This document shows, piece by piece, positions 37,867-48,333 of a stretch of 64,000 nt of DNA. The notes beneath the pieces are model-generated. The model was not told where the DNA came from and ran no database searches. It saw only the letters and a list, made by a program, of their open reading frames with translations. Numbering within the stretch: position 1 is the stretch's first letter; every line of letters starts with the position of its first letter. Position numbers and translations under genes: made by a program. Source of the DNA: Venturia oleaginea. Taxonomy: Eukaryota > Ascomycota > Dothideomycetes > Venturiales > Venturiaceae. The stretch lies in the NCBI GenBank assembly GCA_013176395.1, contig JABMLP010000015.1, positions 1,054,001-1,118,000 on the forward strand, in the 5' to 3' direction.

Positions 37867-38918
37867 CTACACCATCCCGGCCTGGCGGGGCTTGTAACCG
37901 TTCGTCCCGTTCGTATAGTCACTGGCATAGCTGTCAGTATTGGCAAAGTGACGCCCTGCGGCGTATCCTGCTGAATGGCTGTATCGGTCCTCTCCACCAT
38001 AACCGGCACCAGGCACCGGTGCAACAGCAGACTCGTTCATGGCCATCTGATCTTCGGTCTCGCGACTTTGGTGATGTTTCGTACGGATGGCTGGGATGAA
38101 ATCCAGGAAGAACGAAAGGACGAAAAACGTGTACACGAGCGCGATAACCCACTCCAAAATAGCCGCAGTATTCCACCTGTCTCGTCTATTTTCAACGCCA
38201 AATCCTGCAGCATATTAGCGAAAGCCTGGCTTGAAGAAATCAAGATCAATATACCAATTGCTAGAGCGACTTCAATGATGATGAAGGCCAATTTGACCCA
38301 GAAAGAGATGCGCAGTATCTTGTGCTGGCGATAATGAATCCCGAGACGTTGATACTCCCAGCAACAGCAGATTGCAGTGAGGACATATCCTGCAATGAAG
38401 AGTACTAAAAAGACATCATGGAGCTGGGGGTGGCGAAGTGTGTCGAAAATACATAGTAGAATTAAACCCGCGGCGCCACATATAGAGAAGAAGATAGTAA
38501 GCACGGAGAGGACCTTCTGCCATGTTGAAGTATTTGGTGCTAGACTAGTCTTAGCCGTAGTACTATCAAAACCAACCGAATCAATTTTCACATACCAAGA
38601 CGGCCCGAGTGTCGCAAGTATCTTTCGAAGATGAAGGAAATGTCAAATACGACCGCGGTCACTGCGCTCATGGCAATAAACATGGGTTTCAGGTCTGTGG
38701 CTCCAACGTCCGAGATGTAACTGAGAGTTGTTAGAATAGGGTTTCACTATGTAAAGAGACAAGGACACAATCTTAACGTACGCAATATTCTGAGTCGCCT
38801 CCATCGACGGCAGGTGAGGTTTGCCATTTGTGATCCAGGTTAATAACAGCCCAAGCAACATTGCCAGCCAAACCAGCGCAGAGAAGAGAGGGAACACCCA
38901 ATAGGACAGTCCCCACAT
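37867..38918 (-). CDS. Frag1/DRAM/Sfk1-family membrane protein
   Basis: Four exons in transcript order: 38918-38782, 38720-38596, 38539-38255, 38180-37867; 286 aa with about six hydrophobic segments. Starts MWGLSYWVFPLFSALVWLAM. Typical family pieces: HLPSMEATQNIAYISDVGA, LKPMFIAMSAVTAVVFDISF, and NTAAILEWVIALVYTFFVLS. Yeast Sfk1 supports plasma-membrane phosphoinositide and lipid homeostasis, and animal relatives act at Golgi or lysosome. The third intron (38254-38181) was chosen because it is the only GT-AG pair that restores the AAILEW frame; it gives DRWNTAAILEW. The C-terminal 60 residues are hydrophilic, Gly/Tyr/Ser-rich and probably cytosolic. Confidence 0.88.
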
Positions 38919-40536
38919 GGTGAAAGCGACGAAGGAGGAATCGATGTGGCAGGCAGGCAGGGAGGCAGGCGAGAGTCAACCGGGACGTGAACTGACGATG
39001 CAGTAAAGATGGCGGTGGGAAAAGTGTAGAAATCAGGGCGAAATGGTGGTAGGCGCGACACGAATTCCTTTCATAGTATACGTTGAAAAGTGACGTAGTT
39101 CAAGAGCCCGATCCTCCGAGGCGAGCCGCGCAATTTCAGATTCGCGCCAGCGCTGCCAGGGCGAGCTAGTTCTAGGGCCTCTAGGCAAGACAACCTGTCA
39201 AGTACTCCTAGCATCTCTTGGCTGGATCGTAGCTTGCGATTGCTGTCAGGTACAAAATAACATCTCAACGGCATTATGGAGCTGCGTGCGGTCATGGAAT
39301 TAGCATTCCTATGGCTCCATCGCCTCCGAGGGCAATTGATCGAGTAGCTCGCTAAAAGGAATGTCCGGTCCCAAGATACGCTGTCCTTCAAGATAACTTG
39401 GGAGGAGCCTGCGGAGGCCATGATGGCGACATGGTGTTACGAATCATGGCCATGGTGTTACGAATCGTGGCCATTTTTTGATGCTTCGCCACTGCGAGAT
39501 TACGCAGGAGTTCTCCTCAACGCACTGTCGAATTCGATTTAGAATATATTTGACTGAGGTGTCAATGAGGGAAGTAGAGACGAAGCGTGGTGCGACTTGC
39601 ATCCAGCCTTTATAGTTGGACGAGGCATAAATTCTACCCTTTTCGAACAGCGTCTGCAACCGAGTAGATGTCGAAGCCGGCGAATTACGTTTCGGTAAGC
39701 TGATTGTAAATCTGGGTATTGTGATGGATAATCTGGTGTGAAGAGGGACGGGACAAGGCGGCCACGAATTTACCACGCTCTCTGTCAAGTCAAAAACACT
39801 GAGCGCCAATCTGCAATATTGTAACTATTCGAAGGACTTTCAATTCACAGCATAGTTTGGAGCTTACTTATATTTGCATCTACACTATCGAAAGGATTGT
39901 CAATTGATTGTAGCTAGCCTTTCACTCCGCAGCCCAAATAAATCGCACGCAATATCCCAGGTTACGCAGTCTACGCATCCCGTTGTAGTTAGCTAAATAC
40001 ATAAATACTTTTAGAGTAAACATACTGGCGACCCCCCATTTACTCCCTATTTCTTCTCAGGCGGGACATAATCAATTAAGGTATAGCAAGTTTTGCTTCG
40101 GCAATTTTTAATTTTCTCCCCAGTGCCGCTGCGAGTTTAGAGGTAGCATTAATCCACCATGGCCGTAGTAATGTTTTCGTTGTAAATAATTGAAGCCAGA
40201 TCGTTCTATAGAGACGAGGAAATAAGTAACTAGCAGGGGCATGATAATGTCATATCAATCGGAAATCTTGTGCTGAACAAAAGGCCAATGCTGTCAAAAC
40301 AGACTGCGAAAACGCCTCTAGGGCGCCGGGCAAGACAGGTACCAAAGTGTTCATAGCAATCGGCGTCCTTTGCGAACAGGATTACAATATTGCGCACGAC
40401 TTGAGTGGTTCTTTTCGGTGCTCTTCAGGTTCTGCGCACACTGGAATGTGTTGAACAGTGGCATGCCAGTCCTTGATACCTCAGGCATGTTACACGTGAT
40501 AGATGCCAAGGAATGCATTGACATGCATATATATGC
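38919..40536. other. 1.6-kb gene-poor stretch with a short direct repeat
   Basis: CATGGTGTTACGAATC occurs twice in tandem around 39430-39466. Two minus frames (39071-39421 and 39444-39809) have no domain I recognise and break each other's frame; they could be decayed coding DNA. The remainder, 39810-40536, is AT-rich. Confidence 0.4.
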
Positions 40537-40551
40537 ATGCAGATGCCACGG

Positions 40552-42152
40552 AAAAACAGCACACACAGCGAGAACTCAATTTTTGGAATTTACAGAAGTA
40601 TCATCTAAGGATCATCAAAACACCTCTGCCAGTGGCCGCTCCGGCCTCTAGAGGCCATCGCGCGTCCCTCAGCGTCGATGAGATATCTCTAGAGTCGCCG
40701 TCGCGGCCACCGCAGAGCAAGCAGACGAATACATGAGCAAGCTACACGAACGATGCGTCCACCAAAGACAACAGCAACCATCTAGTCACTATCTCCCGGC
40801 TAGTCCATCACCCCAGATGACACTGCAACGCTCCGAGTCGACGAGTCACTGCTAGAACGGCAATACCTTCAACACAACTCAAACACCAGACGCCCGGTGT
40901 GCAACAATCGGCACCACACACCACTGCAACGACTAGACAATCTCTCCCAACGTCTTGGCAAACCGTCCTGCTACAAGCTGTTGCCCAGAGCCTTGAGCCT
41001 CTCCCCAAACTGTTGCGTCCCAGTTATGGCATTGGCAAGAGTAGGTGCGCGACACAGTAAGTAGTAAGGACGCATAGAAGGAGCCTATTGGCGGCAAATC
41101 CCCTCCCTGTAAGCTAGCAGACGTAGCCTTGAGCCTCTCCCCAGACTGTTGCGTCCCAGTTATGGCAGTGGCAAGAGTAGGTGCGCGATATAGCAAGCAG
41201 GGAGAGCGACTGGCAGCAGATAGGCTCCGACTATAAGACGACAGGTCTACAACACAATCGGTGCGACACGATACGGCAGCTGCTAGAGAACCTCATCTAC
41301 TATCGTCTCCGCAAACCATCCTGCTGTAAGCTGATGTCCAGAGCCTTGAGCCTCTCCCCAAACTGTTGCGTCCCAGTTATGGCATTGGCAAGAGTAGGTG
41401 CGCAACACAGTAAGCAGTAAGGACGTATAGAAGGAGCTTATTGGCGGCAAATCCCCTCCCTACAAGCCAGCAGACGTAGCCTTGAGCCTCTCCCCAGACT
41501 GTTGCGTCCCAGTTATGGCATTGGCAAGAGTAGGAGCGCGATATAGCAAGTAGGGAGAGCGACTAGCAGCAGATAGGCTCCGACTATAAGACGGCAGGTC
41601 TATAGCACGATCGGCGCCATACAATACGGCAGCTACCAGACAGCCTCGTCCACGGGCATACCCGGAGTATCACACCCAAGCAGCGAAATCACGACTACGA
41701 TGGTTACTATTGTCTCCAGCATCACACAACCAAATACACCGCCGCATAGGAATCTGGTGCAAGGCAACTTTCACAAGCAGAAACATACTTAGGGAACCCA
41801 TTGGCCTTGAGGGATAAGGCGAAACAGATAGACAAAGCTGAGCATTAGAGGGAGACTGTAGGTAGAAGGATAGCGAAACACGAGGCATTGCCTCTTGAGT
41901 CTACATAGCACAGATATACTAGCAGAATAACCAGTATCTACAAGAGCCAGCGGGCATTTGGAGATACTGGTTAAGGGAAAAGAGGGAGGACGGAGGGGAC
42001 AGCTGGTCTTGTTTCAGTGAACGGGGCGAAGTGGGGCGCGGTGGATTATATAATCTATCACGTGTCGGCTGTCTGATGAAGTCCTCCTAACCGGACATAG
42101 CTGCGTGATTAAGCGGCTGCAACCGAGTAGGATAAAATCAATCAATCAATCA
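40552..42152 (+). mobile_element. 1.6-kb non-autonomous retroelement-like insertion with TCAA tail
   Basis: Flanked by a perfect 15-bp duplication ATGCAGATGCCACGG (40537-40551 and 42153-42167). The right end is AAAATCAATCAATCAATCA, a short-repeat tail immediately before the target duplication. Long variable target duplications plus a simple-repeat tail are hallmarks of target-primed (LINE-type) insertion. There is no reverse transcriptase frame, so it was mobilised in trans or is 5'/internally deleted. The interior is GC-rich, unlike its flanks, and contains ~355-bp tandem repeats. Confidence 0.8.
40893..41655. repeat. ~355-bp tandem repeats, two full copies plus partial
   Basis: Period about 354-355 bp (for example AAACCGTCCTGCTAC near 40959 against AAACCATCCTGCTGT near 41313). 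Each unit holds two related sub-blocks starting TTGAGCCTCTCCCCA, so TGTTGCGTCCCAGTTATGGC appears four times (near 41015, 41150, 41369, 41504). The repeat is confined to the insertion at 40552-42152. Confidence 0.9.
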
Positions 42153-42358
42153 ATGCAGATGCCACGGTATACTTAACCTCCTTAGTCAATACAGTCAAGT
42201 CACAGTGTGACACTCGTTCTGTTCATCGGCTCCTATCGTTAAGCTCGTGTTGAATCTTCTTCCGAATAACTCTGTTTTGCTCGTTCAGCGTAACACTGGG
42301 AATTTGACAGTCTTGGAGGGGTAGCTTCAACCACGTTCGATGTCAATAAAGATGGTCA

Positions 42359-42895
42359 ATGTTCGTTTCAGTAATTCTAGAATATCTGTGGATGAATGAG
42401 GAAGAGCTGGGCCTCGATCCTGCTATTCTAAAAGAGGGTGCTGGAAGATATATCCATATCACACGAAATGGTTGGGTGGAGAGGCTTTATCTAGAGGAAC
42501 TTATGCAACTGCAGTCTTCTGTCGCTGGTTGCGCGACTACCTGCTGGAGAGGCTATATTGATCAGGACACAAAGCTAGTCATCAAGTGAGGGCCTTTTGC
42601 TAACAGATATTACAGAAGCCGGAGTGCTATCAGGAGACTGTGCATGTTCGGGATGCGGTCGAACATGTTCGCAATAACATTCGGAAGGGATTATGCAACG
42701 CGAACGGGAGACGTCTATTCCAACAGCGAAGACCTGCCATACCAGATTCTGTTACAAGCCCAGCCACGTCTGGCCAGAAGCAACACCACAAGCATCACGC
42801 GCAAGAGATCGACGAGCTCTGTGTAAACATCAATACCGCCTCCCAAACGCTCCTGTTCAGACTCTCCAGTCAAATAAGCTCTAGATTCTGCTAAC
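42359..42895 (+). pseudogene. FunK1-type fungal protein kinase relic
   Basis: The frame from 42359 reads EYLWMNEEELGLDPAI, RYIHITRNGWVERLYLEELM and SVAGCATTCWRGYIDQDTKLVIK, which matches the N-terminal part of fungal FunK1 kinases up to the ATP-binding Lys (VIK). A GTGAGG..CTAACAG intron-like segment (about 42587-42613) follows, then ETVHVRDAVEHVRNNIRKGL, the next FunK1 block, in another frame. After about 42780 the reading is frame-broken and the catalytic core (HRD, DFG) is absent. It is therefore a truncated, decayed copy, bordered on the left by the retroelement-like insertion. Confidence 0.65.
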
Positions 42896-43193
42896 TAATT
42901 GAGGACATGAGTCGCTACTGAACGCCAAATTCCTCCACCATGATGTAACATCCCAACCTCTGATAGGCGAATCATTACCCTCCAGGTAGTATCACCTGTA
43001 GAGAGTGGAACTCGCCATTGGGAAAGGCCACAGTTGAGGCATTGAGCGAGCTTAGACAGGTCGGGCGGCCTGATTCACCCCTATTGACCAGCAGTTGCCC
43101 AAATCCATCGCTGCGTGGTCGAGTTACAATATCGATATCGTCGAACACTCTCATCCCATACCCAGCCATTGTTTTCAACTGCTTGGTTGGAAG

Positions 43194-43709
43194 CTACCGG
43201 AGTCGATCTAGAGCCCGAGACGAGGAAGCCCCCCAAGTGGTTGTTTGGGCACCGTAACCGGTATGATTCGATGCTGGAATTTGGGTGACAATAAGACCAG
43301 CGCCTTGCAGAGCAGGAATCGCATGATCAATAGTCCACTCCGTACATTTCACCAAGGGCTGCAGGGCCTCCCCCTGTTCGTAAAAAGTGAGAGGGCTCAG
43401 CGTCTTGAATGGTTCCGTTCGCCTAGTGGCACTATTAAACGCCTTCTGCTGAGCCGGAGGTTGAACGTTATGAAGTATGTTGTCGAAGGATGTGGGATAG
43501 CCGCTGGCAGGCGTATAGCCAAGAAACTCCTTGTTATAAAAGTTCACTGACTCGTAGGGGCGTGACCTTGATTTTCGCTCGTAGTGCATACCGTTAGAAG
43601 AAGCGATGTCTCCAGTGATATGGTGGAGGAAACCACACTGGCCCGCTTGGCTGGTCTCCACAAAGATGCTGGTGTGATACCGTGGTTGGGACATGTCAGG
43701 GTTCGCCAT
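43194..43709 (-). CDS. conserved fungal protein, function unknown
   Basis: Single-exon frame of 171 aa from the ATG at 43709 (MANPDMSQPRYHTSIFVE); an upstream in-frame extension to 43781 is hydrophobic and less likely. Residues 9-30 (PRYHTSIFVETSQAGQCGFLHH) and later QKAFNSATRRTEPFK, FYEQGEALQPLVKCTEWT and HAIPALQGAGLI resemble a widely scattered family of small fungal proteins whose beta-strand pattern and conserved His/Cys suggest a compact enzyme-like fold; I know no function. It is intact although surrounded by relics and transposons, which may point to recent arrival or selection. Confidence 0.7.
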   Translation of the reverse strand: MANPDMSQPRYHTSIFVETSQAGQCGFLHHITGDIASSNGMHYERKSRSRPYESVNFYNKEFLGYTPASGYPTSFDNILHNVQPPAQQKAFNSATRRTEPFKTLSPLTFYEQGEALQPLVKCTEWTIDHAIPALQGAGLIVTQIPASNHTGYGAQTTTWGASSSRALDRLR

Positions 43710-44056
43710 AGCCAGCAAGAATTTTATCTTGTAGACTAGGTAATAGAATGGGGGCATAATAAATACTCGAAAATAGAACAAGCGAATTGTACAATAACAG
43801 ATTGCGTAAGATATTGCAAATGATGAAGTATTGGGGATAACTTTGAAGATCGAAACTAATTAATCCTTTAAATTCCCACATAGGGCTCAGACTTTGTAAG
43901 TAAGTTTTAATTAAGCCTACTGTATAAGGGCGCGATTCAGCGTCGATATTCTGGCAGCAACTTGAGTGTCAGGGATTGAGAGAGACGTAGATACGTATAG
44001 ACATAATGATATCGCATAAGGTTCTAAGTTCTACGTGTTATGGGCATGGCCCATGG

Positions 44057-44232
44057 TATTACGGGACGGTAGCTGGAAAGACGCAGCATACTCGTAGCCA
44101 AAGATTGTTTAGATTCAGTTAAAGAGTGAAGGTATCTACAAACAGAGAACCTCAATGAGGTTCTTTCTCTATACTAGGCTCAATCAGGCTTAGGCTCTTA
44201 GCCTATACCAACCATGGGCCATGCCCATAACA
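44057..44232 (-). repeat. 3' LTR of family A
   Basis: 176 bp, reads TGTTATGGGCATGG...CCCGTAATA on the minus strand; same as 49459-49634 and one base different from the solo LTR at 16352. Confidence 0.93.
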
Positions 44233-44244
44233 TTACCCCCCTCC

Positions 44245-47200
44245 TTACCGGGTGTGCAGGACTAAAGAGGGTGTGGTAGGTGGGATAATCAAACAGACAA
44301 ACGCCATACATCGCTTCTGCCAGCTTGTAGCAGATTCGAAGGCGCTGGCCACCGCTACTCGGTTTCTTCGGGCCCCTGTTTGAGCTCCTATATCTTCGCC
44401 GACACCGTCGCCCTTGCCATACTCTGCCTCGAAGCGGTCTAAGTCCTCGACTTCTGTGAATAATGAACGTGGCTGCCAATCGGGATCTGCATAGCCTTTC
44501 CATTTGATTAATAACTGACGAACCCAGCCTCGCCCAACCCGTTTCTTCTCTGCGCGAAGTATACGTTCTACTTCAAACTCAGCCTCTGTTTCTTCGGTTT
44601 GAGGCACTAATGGTGGCGGCTGGGTATCATCGGATTCTTGTGAGGGCAGTGTGTCGGTTGCGGCTCGGCGGAGTAGGTCAACGTGGAAACGGTTATGGAT
44701 ACCACTTGGCAGGTCAGCCAGCTCGTATACCATCGGGGAGATCTGGTTCTCGACAGTATATTTGGCTTGCGTCCACGACAGTTTCTTTGATAGCTGCGGA
44801 GTATTGATATTTCTAAGGTTCAACCAGACTTTGTCGCCCTTTTTTAACGTTTCGGCAGCTTGACGTGACCTGTTGGCGTCGTTCTCCATCTTCTGCTGGG
44901 ACCAGGCCATCGCTGCCTGTGCATATTCTTGTGCCTCTTCTATTCGTTGCACAAAGGTCTCGGCATCGGCTGTTGGTGAGTTACTGGGTGAGATTCGTTG
45001 TACTTTCTGGATTGGTTCCGCATGGTAGCCGTGGGTTAGATAGAATGGACTCATCCCTGTGACTGAAGAGTCACGATTGTTCAGTGCTAACATAGCCGTA
45101 GGTAGTAGCGTTGGCCAGTCTAGTTGGGAGTATGCGATGAAGGCGCGGAGATAGCGTAGAACTTCCTGGTTCATACGCTCGGTCGCGCCATCGGTCTGTG
45201 GATGAAAGGCTGTAGAGAGTCTCTGCTCAATCTTTGTAAGTTCGCAAAGCTTCCTCCAAAAACGACCTGTCCAATTGCTGCCTCTGTCCGACGTCAATGC
45301 CATGGGAAATCCGTGGTAGCGATAGTGGCATTGTAAGAACCTTTTCGCGCACTCTTTGGCGCTCATTGTAGTCATAGCCTCCAACGTAACACTTTTGAGG
45401 AGGCGATCTGTGATAACCATGAGGTATTTTGGGCCGTTTTCCTCCGCGGGCAAATCAGTCATGAAATCGATTGATAGCTCGCTGTGGAAGCGGGCCGGGA
45501 TTGGAAGTGGTTTCAGAAGACCTCGCTTCTTATCACGCCATATTCTTGTTCTCCCACATACGTCGCAATTACGTACAAACTGCCGGACTGTCTTGTATTG
45601 TTGGGGCCAAAAGAAACTTCTGGATAGAATCGCAAGCGTGCTATCTCTCCCTGGGTGTCCAGTAACATGGGAATCGTGAGTTTGTTGGACCAGCGTTGTT
45701 CGCAGCGGTTCCCAATCTGGTACCCATAGGATCCCTCTTCTCGTGACCGCGCCGTGGTCGTCTACTTCGCATTCGGGTAGCTGTACCGACAACTTGAGCT
45801 CTGGAGGAAAGGAACGTTCGCCAGTAACTATAGCCGTATGAATAGCTTCGTAGGATTGGTCCTCTGCTATTGCGCGATCCCAGAGAAGTTGTAACTCTGG
45901 TTTCTCGAAAAGATCGCATCCTTTTGCAACTGACCGGTTTTGACCGTACCTAGTAGTGGACCGGTGTTGACCGTTTTCGGCAGTCAGCTGGTGTCGACCG
46001 TCCAGTCCAGTATTTTGCTGGGGCTCCCGTATAACGTCCCATGTACTATTGGATGTATTCGGTGTATTGACTGGGCAGATAAGGGCTTGTATTGCGATTG
46101 TTTCGGTCGTCCTCTCGGAAAGAGGAGGAAGCCATTCGTCCTTGATCAACTGGGCCACTCGCCCTTGTAGTCTCTCGTCGTTCTTGTCATGTGGCATTTC
46201 TTGATGTCTTCTTGATAGTGCGTCTGGTCTTTGCGCTAGTTTTCCGGCGCGAAATTCCAGCTGGAATTGGTACTCAGATAGAATTAGCGACCATCTTGCT
46301 TGTCTCTCTGACAAACGCTGCGCTGTCATAAAGTAGCGGAGATTCTTGTGATCGGTAAGGACTTTGAAAGGTGCTGCAACACTGCGTAGTTCTCCTCTCC
46401 AGTGTTCAATGGACTTGATTACTGCCAGTAATTCTTTATCGTGGATCTCGTAGTTACATTCAGCCGCAGTGAGCTTGCGGGAGAAGTATGCTACTGGTCG
46501 TAGTTTTCCTTTCATATCCTTCTGCGACAACGTGCCTCCCAGCGCGTAGCCAGAGCAGTCGCACTCGAGTACCGTATCCAGGTCTGGATTCCAGTGAGCC
46601 AGTATTGGGGCGGAGATGAATAGCTCCTTCAAGACTTGAAAGGCGTTCTCATGTTCTTTGTTCCAGACAAAAGCGACGGCCTTCCGTGTTAACTTGATTA
46701 AGGGGTCGGAGAGCTCTGAGAAGTTGTCGATGAAGTCTCGGTAGAAATTTGCAAAGCCTAGGAAGGAGCGTACGCCTGTGACATTGACTGGAGCCTCCCA
46801 TTCTTTAATCGCGGCAACTTTCTCTGGGTCGACTTTGATCCCTTCTCCTGCAGTGATAATGAACCCCAGATATTTGACCTCCTGAACAGCAAACTCGCAC
46901 TTGCTTAAGTCTAGCCGAAGTCCAGCAGTCTTGAGCTTGGCAAGAATTTGGTTAACCTTAACCATGTGATCCAGATAGTCGCCGTCGCTCCATATCAAGA
47001 CATCGTCCATGTAGGCTGAACAGCAGATATCTAGGGATTCCCGTAGGACTCCGTTGATGTATCGTTGAAAGCTCGCGGGTGCGCCAGCTAGTCCGAAGGG
47101 GGTAACTAGCCATTCGAATAGTCCAAATCGAGTGCGAAAAGCCGTTTTCCACTCATCGCCGTGCTTGATGCGGAGCCGATGAAATGCCGCTCTGACGTCA

Positions 47201-48333
47201 AGTTTGGTGTACCAACGCGCTGTTGCTAGATTTCGTAGGGTTTCTCGGATTAGTGGCAATGGGTAGCGGTCCGATCGAGTGATTCGATTCAGTGCCCGAT
47301 AGTCTACACACATCCGAATGCCTCCACCTGGTTTCCTTACAAATAAGACTGGGGCTGCCGCTGGTGAGTTGCTGGCGCGTATCCAGCCCTTGTCCATATA
47401 GTCCGAAAGTGTTTTTCGTAGGACTAATAGCTCTTCCCTCGACATGCCGTATAATGGGCCCCAAGGAACTTCTGCCTCGCGACCTTGTTCATCTCGTATC
47501 AATTCGATAACGTGATCGCGACCCTCTTGATGGGGCGCGATCTCTCCGTCTTCGTCGTCGAGAAAGGCATCAGCATGCTCTGCTATTTCTTCTGGTATCT
47601 CTTGTCGGATTTCTTCCTCAGTCTTTCTCTGTTTTCTTTCTGCTAACTTGCTTAGGGCCTTGTTGATATCCGACATCGAGATAGCCAGCACTTGTGTACC
47701 ATCCGGTCCATCTCTTCTCAACCGTCGCTGGGCCCTTCCAACAATAGCTGCAAATACAGATCCTGACACTAGACAAGCCGCCCGCACGTGAGCGAGCCGG
47801 TCTCGCGCTTTGGTGTTCTGTTCTAGCCACCCCTTTTCTCTTACCGTGATGCGCTGGGATCCTTGACCAATAAGCAGCTTTCTCTTAGCTGCTATATATC
47901 GCACCCAGTTTCTCTCTGCCCATGCCTTGCCTAGGATAATAGGGAAGCTCAATCCTTTCACTATATACCCATAGACTCGCTCTGCTCGACCATCAATGTC
48001 GATCGTAGCGTAGGTCATGTGCGTAATACGGAGGTCTTCTCCGTTCTCGTGGCTCTCTTTAGCCAGTGCCAATTGTTTGGTGTCAATTGGGATGCGCGGT
48101 AGACGATGTGTTTGGACACTCTTCTCGCTGAAAGCAGCATAAGGGAGGCAGCCGTTATCAAAGAAGGATTCGGTGAAAGAAGTTCCGTTGATCAAGGTAT
48201 CTATCAAGAAGGGTGTACTTTCCATCCTATCCTTTGCTGCTTTGATTTCTCTTATGCCTGGTAGCTTTGTAATGTCTTCGCCATGTACATCTACTTCAGA
48301 CCCTCGTGCGCGACGATGCACAAGGGTAGCTAG
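44245..48333 (-). CDS. family A pol polyprotein (PR-RT-RH-IN-chromodomain)
   Basis: About 1360 codons with no internal stop. Protease-like segment near residues 35-65 with the active-site variant FFDNGC. RT from about 300 with the catalytic YMDD at 47002-47013 (about residue 436-439). RNase H with LECDCSGYALGG and EIHDKELLAV. Integrase with the HHCC zinc finger (HDSHVTGHPG ... CDVCG), then Asp in SIDFMTDLP, Asp in TSDRGSNW and Glu in TERMNQEV. A C-terminal chromodomain (about 1265-1315, EFEVERILRAEKK ... LLIKWKGYADPDWQP) that would guide integration to modified chromatin. There is no ATG at the frame start: it overlaps the gag end in the -1 frame, so it is probably made by frameshifting. Confidence 0.93.
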   Translation of the reverse strand, partial: LATLVHRRARGSEVDVHGEDITKLPGIREIKAAKDRMESTPFLIDTLINGTSFTESFFDNGCLPYAAFSEKSVQTHRLPRIPIDTKQLALAKESHENGEDLRITHMTYATIDIDGRAERVYGYIVKGLSFPIILGKAWAERNWVRYIAAKRKLLIGQGSQRITVREKGWLEQNTKARDRLAHVRAACLVSGSVFAAIVGRAQRRLRRDGPDGTQVLAISMSDINKALSKLAERKQRKTEEEIRQEIPEEIAEHADAFLDDEDGEIAPHQEGRDHVIELIRDEQGREAEVPWGPLYGMSREELLVLRKTLSDYMDKGWIRASNSPAAAPVLFVRKPGGGIRMCVDYRALNRITRSDRYPLPLIRETLRNLATARWYTKLDVRAAFHRLRIKHGDEWKTAFRTRFGLFEWLVTPFGLAGAPASFQRYINGVLRESLDICCSAYMDDVLIWSDGDYLDHMVKVNQILAKLKTAGLRLDLSKCEFAVQEVKYLGFIITAGEGIKVDPEKVAAIKEWEAPVNVTGVRSFLGFANFYRDFIDNFSELSDPLIKLTRKAVAFVWNKEHENAFQVLKELFISAPILAHWNPDLDTVLECDCSGYALGGTLSQKDMKGKLRPVAYFSRKLTAAECNYEIHDKELLAVIKSIEHWRGELRSVAAPFKVLTDHKNLRYFMTAQRLSERQARWSLILSEYQFQLEFRAGKLAQRPDALSRRHQEMPHDKNDERLQGRVAQLIKDEWLPPLSERTTETIAIQALICPVNTPNTSNSTWDVIREPQQNTGLDGRHQLTAENGQHRSTTRYGQNRSVAKGCDLFEKPELQLLWDRAIAEDQSYEAIHTAIVTGERSFPPELKLSVQLPECEVDDHGAVTRRGILWVPDWEPLRTTLVQQTHDSHVTGHPGRDSTLAILSRSFFWPQQYKTVRQFVRNCDVCGRTRIWRDKKRGLLKPLPIPARFHSELSIDFMTDLPAEENGPKYLMVITDRLLKSVTLEAMTTMSAKECAKRFLQCHYRYHGFPMALTSDRGSNWTGRFWRKLCELTKIEQRLSTAFHPQTDGATERMNQEVLRYLRAFIAYSQLDWPTLLPTAMLALNNRDSSVTGMSPFYLTHGYHAEPIQKVQRISPSNSPTADAETFVQRIEEAQEYAQAAMAWSQQKMENDANRSRQAAETLKKGDKVWLNLRNINTPQLSKKLSWTQAKYTVENQISPMVYELADLPSGIHNRFHVDLLRRAATDTLPSQESDDTQPPPLVPQTEETEAEFEVERILRAEKKRVGRGWVRQLLIKWKGYADPDWQPRSLFTEVEDLDRFEAEYGKGDGVGEDIGAQTGARRNRVAVASAFESATSWQKRCMAFVCLIIPPTTPSLVLHTR

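Noticed and set aside
39071..39809. Two minus frames that might be copia gag remnants
   Set aside because: Similarity is limited to a vague VILKD..SWD string; no zinc knuckle, RT or LTR nearby.
42060..42125. Hammerhead-like CTGATGAAGTCC...GGAC near the retroelement 3' end
   Set aside because: The required GAAA after stem II is absent (ATAG instead), so it is not a functional hammerhead core.
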